64,000 nucleotides of DNA from Tupaia tana (lineage: Eukaryota > Chordata > Mammalia > Scandentia > Tupaiidae): NCBI GenBank assembly GCA_026018925.1, contig JAKSZU010000016.1:7298940-7362939 (forward strand), read 5' to 3'. Below are positions 56,330-64,000 of the stretch, one piece after another. A model generated the notes under the pieces. That model searched no databases and was not told the origin of the DNA. It saw only the letters and a list, made by a program, of their open reading frames with translations. Both the position numbers and the translations under genes were made by a program. Within the stretch, counting starts at the first letter, position 1. The number at the start of each line of letters is the position of its first letter.

Positions 56330-56640
56330 GTGTGAAGTGCGTTTCAGAAGAGGGTCTTAACGCGTCATGATCTCCCTGCCTCCAACCTCCTGAGTGACGG
56401 ACACCACAGTTGTGTGCCACCTCACCAGGCTCTTCCAGACAGTCTGGCTGCACTGCCACTGTTGGCCATGAGCTCGCAACCCTCCTGCCACAGCCTCCCA
56501 AGCAGCCGGGCCTCCAGGGACTCTGCTTCTAGAATGGGCTGGGAATCAAACCTGGGGCTTCCATATGACCTCAGCCTGCCGAGCAGCAGCAAAAAGAGGG
56601 CGCTGCTGTGGCTGAGCCAGGAACTCCTTTTACAAATATT
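56330..56640 (-). repeat. 7SL-related dimeric SINE with tRNA-like end
   Basis: In antisense, ATCTCCCTGCCTCCAACCTCC then TGTGTGCCACCTCACCAGGCT matches the Alu/7SL pattern (ctcctgcctcagcctcc ... gcgccaccacgcccggct). A second 7SL-like arm reads CCCTCCTGCCACAGCCTCCC followed by AAGCAGCCGGG. Next comes a tRNA-like part with a B-box-like GGTTTGATTCC on the minus strand (CTGGGAATCAAACC at 56539-56552). So the element, read in sense, is tRNA head, 7SL arm, 7SL arm. It is old, and the only clear copy I saw. Confidence 0.7.
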
Positions 56641-57445
56641 ATTTAGGGAACTGTGTTTGAGAAATGTGTCCATGAGAATTTTGGGAAGCATTGCCATATG
56701 TTCCTGTAGGAAAAAAAAAAGTCAGGTATCAACCAGAAAATGGGAGGAACGTGTTCCACAATTGTCTCCGAATTCTCTCAGTTAAGTGTAAGTCACTGTG
56801 AACAAAGTGACATGTACACTCAGCATCGTCGTTACCTCCGTGTAGAACAGTACATGGTATTGTTGCTTCTTCATGATCTGACACTTGGTTTAGGAATATT
56901 CCTGCCCAACAGAGAGGTGACCTTGTCTGTACCCGCTCTTATACGGAGCCCTTATTATGTTTACCTGTTACGTAGAAAATAATCGAATGTCTAACCTTAC
57001 ATATAGTATTATTTTATATATATTTTAACCAACAAGAGAAAACAATTTCTCAGGCTGCATACAAATATCACATATTTTATTGCTTTACAAATGAATTATG
57101 TTTCAATTTTAGTTTTAAATGTCCAGATTTAATACCTGTACATACTTTTCAATCATAAGCTATGCTAGGTTGAATATGTTTTATGGCATTTGTGATCCCA
57201 AACGTGTTGAGTTTTCATCAAAACTTTATTATAAGAACAGCTTCATGTTTTATATTTCAGTTGGTATTTTTTTTATACTAAAATAAAGAGTATTCTCAAA
57301 GCCGGGCAGTACTTTAACCTTTCTTCACTACTAAGTAATATATGGCACCTAATCTACTGGTGGTTTTATAAATTTCGAAATGAATGAGCTCATTTATTTT
57401 GTTGAAAGCACAAGCCATGTTCTCTTTCCCCCCTTTTTTCTACAG

Positions 57446-57544
57446 CTGAAAACTCGTCAAGGAACAGAACTGCTGATTCAGTCGGATAATGACACCGTTA
57501 TTAACGATTGGTTTAAAGTCCTCAGTAGTACTATCAGTAATCAG
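57446..57544 (+). CDS. ARHGAP12: ARHGAP12 exon: PH domain, C-terminal helix
   Basis: 99 nt, 33 codons, phase 0-0. The acceptor (CCCCTTTTTTCTACAG) is excellent and the donor is GTATGT. It encodes LKTRQGTELLIQSDNDTVIN and DWFKVLSSTISNQ. TELLIQSDND is the last strand and turn, and TVINDWFKVLSSTI is the C-terminal amphipathic helix with the near-invariant PH-domain Trp (residue 22 of the exon). This closes the PH domain. Confidence 0.96.
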
Positions 57545-59092
57545 GTATGTGTTCAACTTAGGAACAATGTTTACTTCAGAGCAGTTTTTCTTTTTGGTTT
57601 TCCAATTGCTTATGGCAGTCCTTTCTAATTTATATGTGGAAAAACACTTAATATGTGTGTGTTTGCTAGAGATGGGAAAGAGAGTGGCCCGTTTAGCAAT
57701 CTCTGGCGACTTGGATGGTCTAACATTCTTGGTTATATAATATTTGTTACCAGTGGGTTGAAATCGTATTCACGTCAGGCATCGGCTGAAAAAGAAACAG
57801 GTGAAGAGGGGCAGGCAGTCCTCGTGTGTAGTGTGTGTCCCGTGCCCGACAGAGCTGGAAATAGTATTTGGTAGGAGAAGGTCTAAGGCAGAACTGCGAT
57901 GGTGACTCTAGTCTCAGCTTTCTCTCTCCGGTTTTCCTGCCCCTCTCCAACGGCCCTGAGAGTGCCTAGTACCTTTATGTTCCTGGTAAATTTCTTCTTA
58001 TTTATATAACAGCAAGCAAAAGAACTTCACATTTATATTCTAAAAGAATTCATATTCAAATTTATATTCTAGTCAGAGCCATAGAAACAGCTAGGGGCTG
58101 TATGTTTTTATACTCCATCTTCTTACCTTTCACCACACGGGGCCATGGCTCCTCACTGAGCATTACATGCCAGTGACAAAAATGAAAGATGGTACTTACG
58201 GGAAATAAAAGGAAACTTCTATCTCTTGTAAGTTAGGCAGGAAGCTGTGTATCCGTTTGTAGTGTGTGGTATTTCCGCATCTTTTCTCTTCTTTTTCATT
58301 TATTCCTGAAACCATGGACAAGCCTTTATATATTGGTGCCAAAATAAGAGTAACTACCTCCTACACAGCTTTTCTTATTCAGTCGTCTCCCACCAGTTCA
58401 TCCATCCTGCCATGACTAGATGAGACTTCCTAGTGTCAATTTCTAGTCCTCTAGTCTCAGAAACCTGTGTCTGTCCTTGGAATTGACAGCCTAAGCCGGT
58501 CTGTCTTTTGACGTGTGTCTTCTCTGTCCAGTATGGGCTTTCAGCCGTCGGCACAGTCGTTAGCCCGCTATCCCTTGAAGTCAAGGATATGAACTTGCGT
58601 TAGTAAACAACGTGAGTGTCTTATGCACCGGGATTGCAGCTGCATGCGCTCAGATACTGCGTCCTTTTCTTCGGAGGGTACAGAGACAGGAGGGACTGCA
58701 GACGAGAGCCGAGCAGGGAGTACAGTGAAAGGAGAGGTGCCGTGACAGTGAGGGTCCCAGCCTGTTACAGAAACGCTGGTGACGCCGGGGCTGGCTGGTG
58801 TAGTGGCCAAGGAAGGTCTTGCTGGAAAGTGTTTTACTTTGTTTTTTTTTTTTAATTGAGATCTACAGCATCAGGGAATAAGCCAAATAAAGAGAGGTGA
58901 AGATATTATTGACGAGACTTTTTAAATATATGCTGTTTTCAAAGTGTCAAAAGGTTCAGAGGACTAAATAGAGCAAGAAATATGCAAGACTTCTGCAGGG
59001 AAAATTACAGAAGTTTATTGAGAGACGTTGAAGAAAGCTTAATGAGAAGTATATAATGTTCGTGGATTAAAAGATTCATAAATGGGGCCCAG

Positions 59093-59272
59093 CAGGTGGC
59101 ATGGTGGTTAAGGGTGCTGGACTCCCACATGGCTGACTGGTTTGAGTCCTGGCCCTAGCAGCTTGCTTTCTCACTCTCACTCTCCCTTTCTCTCTCCCTC
59201 TGGTCGAATTAAAAGAAAGTAAATGAATGAATAAATAAAGCTAAATTTAAAAATTCTTTAAAAAAAAGATTC
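59093..59272 (+). repeat. Family S short SINE
   Basis: GGGGCCCAGCAGGTGGCATGG head, GCAGCTTGCTTTCTCAC junction, AATGAATGAATAAATAAAG tail. Confidence 0.87.
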
Positions 59273-59414
59273 ACAATATAAAGATACAAGTTTTTTTCCA
59301 AGATATCTGTGAACTTACAGATTTGAGATTTTTGCAGTGTCATTCAGAATCACAGTAGTTTTTCTGGTGGACTTTTACAAATGTTATTTTAATATTCATA
59401 TAGAAATACAAAGG

Positions 59415-59680
59415 GTTGGGCCCAGCAGATGGCATAATAGCTACATTGCTGGACTCCCATGTAGTCAACTGCGGTTCAAGTCTTGGACCTGGTAGCTGAA
59501 ACTCAAGCCAGGCACATGTGCGTGCATGCCCAGGATCTCAAGAGGAGAATGGAGGAGAAGGGATTGCGGAGTGGCCATCCCCCCCGGGGGGTGGGTGATT
59601 TTTCTCTCTCTGTCTCTCTGTCTCTCTTTTTCTTGTGCACACACACACTATAGCAAAAACTCCAAAAAAAAATAAATAAA
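59415..59680 (+). repeat. Family L SINE with perfect target-site duplication
   Basis: AGAAATACAAAGG at 59402-59414 and 59681-59693. CCCCCCGGGGGG palindrome preserved in the body. Confidence 0.92.
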
Positions 59681-59704
59681 AGAAATACAAAGGTTAAGAA
59701 TATT

Positions 59705-59970
59705 GGGACCAGCAGTTAGCGTAATGGCTATGTCGCTGGACTCCCATGTAGCCGACCGCGGTTCGAGTCCTGGACCCATTGGCTTAAACTCACACCGGGT
59801 GCGTGTGCATGTGTGCCCAAGATCCCGAGAGGAGAAAGGAGGAGAAGGGATTGTGGTGTGGCCATCCCCCCTGGGGGGTGATTTCTCGCTTTCTGTCTCT
59901 CTCTCTCTCTCTCTGTCTTTCTGGCAAGCGCACGCACCTTATAGCAAAAACCTCTCAAAAAAAAAAAAAA
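59705..59970 (+). repeat. Family L SINE, near-consensus
   Basis: GGGACCAGCAGTTAGCGTAA head, CGCGGTTCGAGTCCTGGACC, GCACCTTATAGCAAAAACC and a 14-base A-tail. Lies 25 bp after the previous copy in the same orientation. Confidence 0.92.
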
Positions 59971-60428
59971 GTGACCTTAGTTAGGGTGTAGATGAGTGCT
60001 GGGATCTCTTCCAGTTCTAACTTCCATGTGCTTGCGAGCCTACGTCTCACCTTAGACTGTTGTCACAGAACGAAGCTGTGTCATGTTCGACCACCACAGA
60101 TCCAGCCTGACCTGTAACATTTATCCGTGTCTACTGTCGCTCATTCAGAGTTGATCAGAAAGAAGGAAGATTGCCTCATTCTCGGTGCAGACTAGGATCT
60201 TGTGAATTACAGCAATATTTTCCTTATTTTGGAAATCAGAATTAATGTCATCTAGGGAGAGAAGACATTTTTAAGGATTTGTCAATTATCTAAGTCATAC
60301 ATGTCACATACTAGTTGGTTTCCTCAAAGCATTTGAAGAGTGAGCTAGTAGTCATTCTGGAGCATGGGGCTCTTACAACTGAAGTAGTATTAGAAGTACT
60401 AAGTGTTTGGGAACTCTCTAACCAACAG

Positions 60429-60531
60429 GCAGTAGAAACTGATGAAGCAATTGAAGAGGAAATGCCAGATTCACCAGGAATAGAAAAGCATGATAAAGAA
60501 AAAGACCAGAAGGATTCTAAAAAACTTCGTT
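60429..60531 (+). CDS. ARHGAP12: ARHGAP12 exon: acidic linker after PH
   Basis: 103 nt, phase 0 in and one base (T) of a Ser codon out. The acceptor is CTAACCAACAG and the donor GTAAGT. It encodes AVETDEAIEEEMPDSPGIEK and HDKEKDQKDSKKLR. The first half is strongly acidic and the second half is mixed-charge and Lys-rich. PDSPG is a possible proline-directed phosphorylation site. This is a flexible linker between the PH and RhoGAP domains. The acceptor has few pyrimidines immediately before it. Confidence 0.94.
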
Positions 60532-60861
60532 GTAAGTTATTTCCCTATTTTGCTAATGGTTTAAGTGAGCTTGTTCTCTTTAGTTTTTTTTAAAAGTTTT
60601 AAGTAAATATATAAAAACTGAGTGGAACTGTTAAAGGTACAAAAAAATTGTAATATTAAGTAGTTGAAGTCTCAGTGTTTTAGTACTCTTCTTGTTAACT
60701 CATTCTTGTCATTTCAACTTCTTAGTATGTACCTCTGTGACATCGTACTGTTCATAATTTAAAATATTCTGATATCTCAAGAGAAAAAAGTGTTTTATAG
60801 TGTACTTTTTTTTGAGAGCTCTAGTAAGCTGAATTTGATTAACTTAAAAATGTGTAGTTAC

Positions 60862-61110
60862 AGGCCAGAAGATGGCTTGAAGGCTAGGGCAGCTGGATCC
60901 TACTTGACTGACTGGTTCGAGTTCTGGACCCGGTGGCTTGAAACACATTGGGTACATATGTGTGCATGCCCAAAATCCTGAGAGAAAAATGGGAGAGAAG
61001 GGATTGTGGTATTGCTATCCCTGGGGGTGACTTCTCCCTTTCCCTGTCTCTTTTTTTCCTTGTCTCTCTCCAGTGAACATATGCACCCTACAGCAAAAGA
61101 AAAAATATGT
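60862..61110 (+). repeat. Family L SINE, older copy
   Basis: AGGCCAGAAGATGGCTTGAAGG head, GGTTCGAGTTCTGGACCC, CACCCTACAGCAAAAG end. Confidence 0.8.
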
Positions 61111-61181
61111 ATATAGTCACTATATAAGATTCTATGTAGAATCTTTTTATAAGTTAATCTTTTTATAATGCTAATTTATTT

Positions 61182-61440
61182 ATTTTTTTTTTGGAGAGGT
61201 TTTCGCTATAGGTCGCGTGCGCTCACCAAACAGACAGAGACAGAGAGACAGAAAGTGAGAAATCACCCCCCAGGGGGGATGGCCACACCGCAGTCCCTTC
61301 TCGTCCATTCTCCTCTCGGGATCTCAGGCATGCACGCACACGCACCCGGCGTGAGTTTAAGCCACCGGGTCCGGGACGCGAACTGCGGTCAACTACGTGG
61401 GAGTCCAACGACATAGCCATTACGCTAACTGCTAGTCCCG
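61182..61440 (-). repeat. Family L SINE with perfect target-site duplication
   Basis: ATGCTAATTTATTT at 61168-61181 and 61441-61454. CpG-rich, near-consensus. Confidence 0.93.
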
Positions 61441-61454
61441 ATGCTAATTTATTT

Positions 61455-61625
61455 TTTAAGAGAGAGAGACAGCACCTCCAGCAGAGTCCTGATGCCGTGC
61501 TCCACCCCCACCTCCAGCCAGCCCCGACCACGGGCAGGCGTGCACCTTGCATACACAGGAAGATCTCCAGGCTTGAACCGGAACCTTCTCATATTCTACC
61601 ACCGCACCACCATCTGTCTGCCCCC
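61455..61625 (-). repeat. Family B SINE-like repeat
   Basis: AAGAGAGAGAGACAGCACC, TCCAGCAGAGTCCTGATGCC, CCAGGCTTGAACCGGAACC. Confidence 0.65.
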
Positions 61626-61629
61626 GCCC

Positions 61630-61865
61630 CCTTTATTTATGATAGAGGGCACATGCACATGCACCAGAGACAAAGAAAAAGAAAAAGGGCGGAAGGAATT
61701 CACAGGGTCTTGTGACTCTGTAATCCTGGTTCCCAGCTCTTCAGCTCCTTAGTTTCTGGGCACGCACCTGCCTAGTGTGTTTTCAGGCCAACTGGGGATT
61801 GAGCCCGCAGTCAGCCATGTGGCTCCTGGTAATGCGGGTCAGCGTGCCACGACCTCTGCCACCTA
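61630..61865 (-). repeat. Family C SINE-like repeat
   Basis: TTTATTTATGATAGAGGGCAC, GGAATTCACAGGGTCTTGTG, CAGTCAGCCATGTGGCTCC. Confidence 0.6.
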
Positions 61866-62463
61866 GGCAGGGCCTACCTACATTTTGGACTCTTAAGAAG
61901 TCAGAAGTCCTGGGATATGTACCCCAGTTCCTTACTGGACACCAGGTGGCCGGACAGGATATGTCTGTCCACGTGCAGAGATGCATGCATTCATGCCTCC
62001 AGACTGTATGTACGGAAAGGAGCACAGCTAAAGCCAGGAGTTTGAAGAAAAGCATTTTTTAATGCAGGCCCCTTATGAATTACATTGTTTAAATAGGTCA
62101 TTATCTGTGATGGGCCTGTTTGTTCAGTCTATTTTAACAAATCCACGTGTTTAGCTGAGACTTCAAATGAACTGAGCGATTAGACAATCAGTCTCCTCTT
62201 TTCCTGCTCTCTAATCACATTTAGGCCTGCTTCTGACATTGCACTGCTAGGCATTAGTAATTTTTATTCTTTATTAATACATTCTTTGTGCTCTCAACTT
62301 GCTCCAATATAGTTATTTTCCAAAAATACATTTTTTGAATTTTTTGTTACAACCAAAAAGGATATCAAGACTAAAGGCAATGTAAAACATTTTCTAGATG
62401 GTTCTATTCTTACTCAGAGTATGATGAGACTTGTGATCATAATTACAAATAGTTATGATTGTT

Positions 62464-62722
62464 GGGAACCAGCAGTTAGCGTAAGGCTGTGTCGCTGGAC
62501 TCCCACGTAGTCGACCGCGGTTTGCGTCCCGGACCCGGTGGCTTAAACTCACGCCGGGCGCGTGTGCGTGCGTGCCCAAGATCCCGAGAGGAGAATGGAG
62601 GAGAAGGGATTGCGGCGTGACCATCACCCCTGGGGTGATTTCTCGCTTTCTGTCTCTATATCTCTGTCTGTCTGGTGAGCGCATGCGCCGTATAGCGAAA
62701 ATCTCTCAAAAAATTTAAAAAA
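62464..62722 (+). repeat. Family L SINE with perfect target-site duplication
   Basis: AAATAGTTATGATTGTT at 62447-62463 and 62723-62739, 17 bp perfect. CpG content is among the highest of all copies here, so it is probably recent. Confidence 0.94.
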
Positions 62723-63043
62723 AAATAGTTATGATTGTTATGTATTTATGTATTTATGTCTATCTATCTGTCTCCAGGCTCTTAGTTTAATAAGATTAGA
62801 GATTTTGTTTGTTTTATGAAATTATTTTTTGGGGTGGTCATTTTGCCCTCTAAAACTGATGTAAAGTCAGAAAAGATAGGTAGTATCATTCATGAAATAA
62901 TTATTATAAATTAGAATAATTTAGGCTACCTTGGCACATATATCAAAGAAGGTACAGTGTAGTCAGTTCTTAGTGATAAAAATGAAATATTTTGTTGGGT
63001 TTATAACTAGGTCTGTGTTAATTTGATTCTTTACCTATTACTC

Positions 63044-63218
63044 TTTTTTTTTTTTTAAGAATTATTTTATTTAGCCTTATTTATTTATTTTTAATTTGAC
63101 CAGAGAGGGACAGAGAGTGAGAGAGAGAGAGAAAGTGAGCCACCAGGTCCAGGACGCTAATCATGGCTGGTTATGTGGGAGTCCAGCGCTCTTAACCACC
63201 GTGCCACCTGCCGGCCCG
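63044..63218 (-). repeat. Family S short SINE
   Basis: AAGAATTATTTTATTTAGCC tail, GAGAGGGACAGAGAGTGAGAG, head CACCGTGCCACCTGCCGGCCC. Ends 151 bp before the RhoGAP lead-in exon. Confidence 0.87.
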
Positions 63219-63369
63219 TCACCTCTTACACTTAAACTGTGTCGAAGTTAGGGTAATTGAATATAGATCATGACTTTGACATGTGAAATTACCATGTTTT
63301 GAATGCTAGATAGAAAAACCTTTATAAAAAAGTTCTCATTTTTATGAAATCTTTATTATCTGTCTTAAG

Positions 63370-63486
63370 CTACAAAAGTATCTAGCATAGATACTTCGGA
63401 ACAGAAAAAAAACAAGAAAAACTTAAAGAAGTTTCTTACACGACGCCCCACTTTGCAAGCTGTTCGTGAAAAGGGTTATATTAAAG
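63370..63486 (+). CDS. ARHGAP12: ARHGAP12 exon: basic segment before RhoGAP
   Basis: 117 nt. Its first two bases (CT) complete the Ser codon, 38 codons follow, and the exon leaves with one base (G) in phase 1. The acceptor is CTGTCTTAAG and the donor GTAGGT. It encodes STKVSSIDTSEQKKNKKNLK, then KFLTRRPTLQAVREKGYIK. The Lys-rich cluster KKNKKNLKKF is strongly basic. RRPTLQAVREKGYIK is the conserved lead-in to the RhoGAP domain in this group. The catalytic domain itself starts in the next exon, beyond the window. Confidence 0.94.
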
Positions 63487-64000
63487 GTAGGTAAGATAAG
63501 TGATGTTTATAATTAATGTTGGCCCAAATCCAGAAATAAGACATCTCAAATTAAAAACTCAAAAATCTCTAAAAGGTAAAAATGTTCTCGTTTTTTATTC
63601 ATAAAGGTTTTAAGTTTGGTGATTAAAAGACATCTGAATAATTTAAAATAGATTTTTCAGATGCACATGTGTAGTTTAACTAAAGCACTGGACAGATATA
63701 AATGCCAAATAAATTTTTGGAAGCCTTATATTCATGGAGCAGCATGGGTGTGATGGGTGGCAGAGTTCTAGCAGTCAGGTCCATGAAGAATTTTATTTTT
63801 GCAATCCAAAGATCAGAGGAGATAAAAAATTTTGAGTAAACTAATGAATTAGGAAAAAGGAAGAAAAAGAACAAAAATTTAATTCTTGATTGCCTCTGGT
63901 TCTTAATTAAAGTAATTTGTTTTTCTTAAATATACATTTGTTGCATTTATAAAAATCGTAATGTATTAACAATCTTTTCTTAATAGGAATCTTTAAAATC
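63487..64000 (+). other. Start of intron leading to RhoGAP exons
   Basis: 514 bp of AT-rich intron up to the window edge. Nothing recognised. Confidence 0.8.

Larger units (their letters stand above)
54095..57445 (+). other. Intron inside PH domain (third)
   Basis: 3351 bp with one short SINE, two long SINEs (one ending in a 27-base C run) and a 7SL-related composite SINE. 54450-55410, 55665-56095 and 56645-57445 show nothing I can name. Confidence 0.8.
57545..60428 (+). other. Intron after PH domain
   Basis: 2884 bp. 57545-59090 is unique-looking sequence; 58560-58830 is GC-richer but not recognised. Three sense-oriented SINEs follow at 59093-59968. 59970-60428 holds nothing recognised. 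Confidence 0.8.
60532..63369 (+). other. Intron before RhoGAP lead-in exon
   Basis: 2838 bp with six SINE-type insertions and a short imperfect tetranucleotide run at about 62737-62776. 61870-62446 and 62780-63040 show nothing else. Confidence 0.8.
7577..63486 (+). other. ARHGAP12: ARHGAP12 gene, central part (11 coding exons, open at both ends)
   Basis: Eleven exons with AG acceptors and GT donors join into one continuous frame of 1252 nt. The order is linker-WW-linker-WW-linker-PH-linker-basic segment, the architecture of the ARHGAP9/12/15/27 group of Rho GTPase-activating proteins. Residue-level agreement with what I remember of human ARHGAP12 is near complete, including KWRHSTIVLDTNDK and GTELLIQSDNDTVINDWF, so a paralogue is unlikely. 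The family members are cytoplasmic or junctional proteins that stimulate GTP hydrolysis by Rac/Rho-type GTPases. The WW domains bind proline-rich partners and the PH domain binds membrane phosphoinositides. The SH3-containing N-terminus and the RhoGAP domain with its arginine finger are outside the window. No frameshift or internal stop was found, so this looks like a functional locus. Confidence 0.96.

Noticed and set aside
59705..59790. tRNA-like sequence with A-box and B-box as a real tRNA gene
   Set aside because: The same head occurs in dozens of SINE copies and continues into the SINE body; it does not form a complete tRNA.

Overview
This is a stretch of placental-mammal nuclear DNA lying almost entirely inside one gene, ARHGAP12 (Rho GTPase-activating protein 12), on the + strand. 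The coding sequence is split into 11 short exons between 7577 and 63486, each flanked by AG/GT and all joining in one reading frame. They total 1252 coding bases, about 417 residues. In order they encode a linker, the first WW domain, a Ser-rich linker, the second WW domain, a linker containing a possible cassette exon, a complete PH domain, an acidic linker, and the basic segment that precedes the RhoGAP domain. The N-terminal SH3 region lies upstream of the window and the catalytic RhoGAP domain lies downstream, so the gene is open at both ends. No other functional protein-coding gene was found.

The introns are crowded with repeats. The commonest is a tRNA-derived SINE in two forms that share a head with A-box and B-box-like motifs. 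'Family L' is about 250 bp: head, GC-rich body, TCTGTCTC-rich tract, a CTATAGCAAAAA end and an A-tail. 'Family S' is about 150-170 bp: the head joins directly to a CT-rich tract and an AT-rich tail. Two other SINE-like types are less common: 'family B' (about 230 bp, with CAGCACC/CCAGCAGG-type motifs) and 'family C' (begins TTTATTCATGATAGAG when read antisense). These names are local labels, not database names. Older layers include L1, L2, MIR, a MER5A-type hAT element, a Tigger1-type DNA transposon, a MaLR-type internal region, mariner-like MITEs and one 7SL-related composite SINE.

Layout: 1-7576 is upstream intron, with a 46-bp minisatellite (3119-4224) and an antisense processed pseudogene of destrin, DSTN (6391-7168). 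The WW1 exon (7577-7840) is followed at 8470 by a 71-bp minisatellite of 27 units. 17825-19177 holds the Ser-rich linker and WW2 exons. 19178-29292 is a large intron with a MaLR remnant and a Tigger1 fossil broken by SINEs. 29293-31928 holds two linker exons. 39161-57544 holds the four exons of the PH domain, with a 5'-truncated L1 (41377-42767) in the first of their introns. 60429-63486 holds the linker leading into RhoGAP.

Organism: the intron-exon structure, L1, MIR, L2, MaLR and Tigger1 show a placental mammal. The main SINE is not primate Alu, rodent B1/B2, carnivore CanSINE, ruminant Bov or rabbit C-SINE as I know them. A single 7SL-derived composite SINE at about 56330-56640 suggests Euarchontoglires. 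A colugo (Dermoptera, whose known SINEs are tRNA-derived CYN elements) is my best guess, but I could not check it and hold it weakly.

SINE and old-repeat boundaries were judged by eye and may be off by 10-20 bases unless target-site duplications are given.
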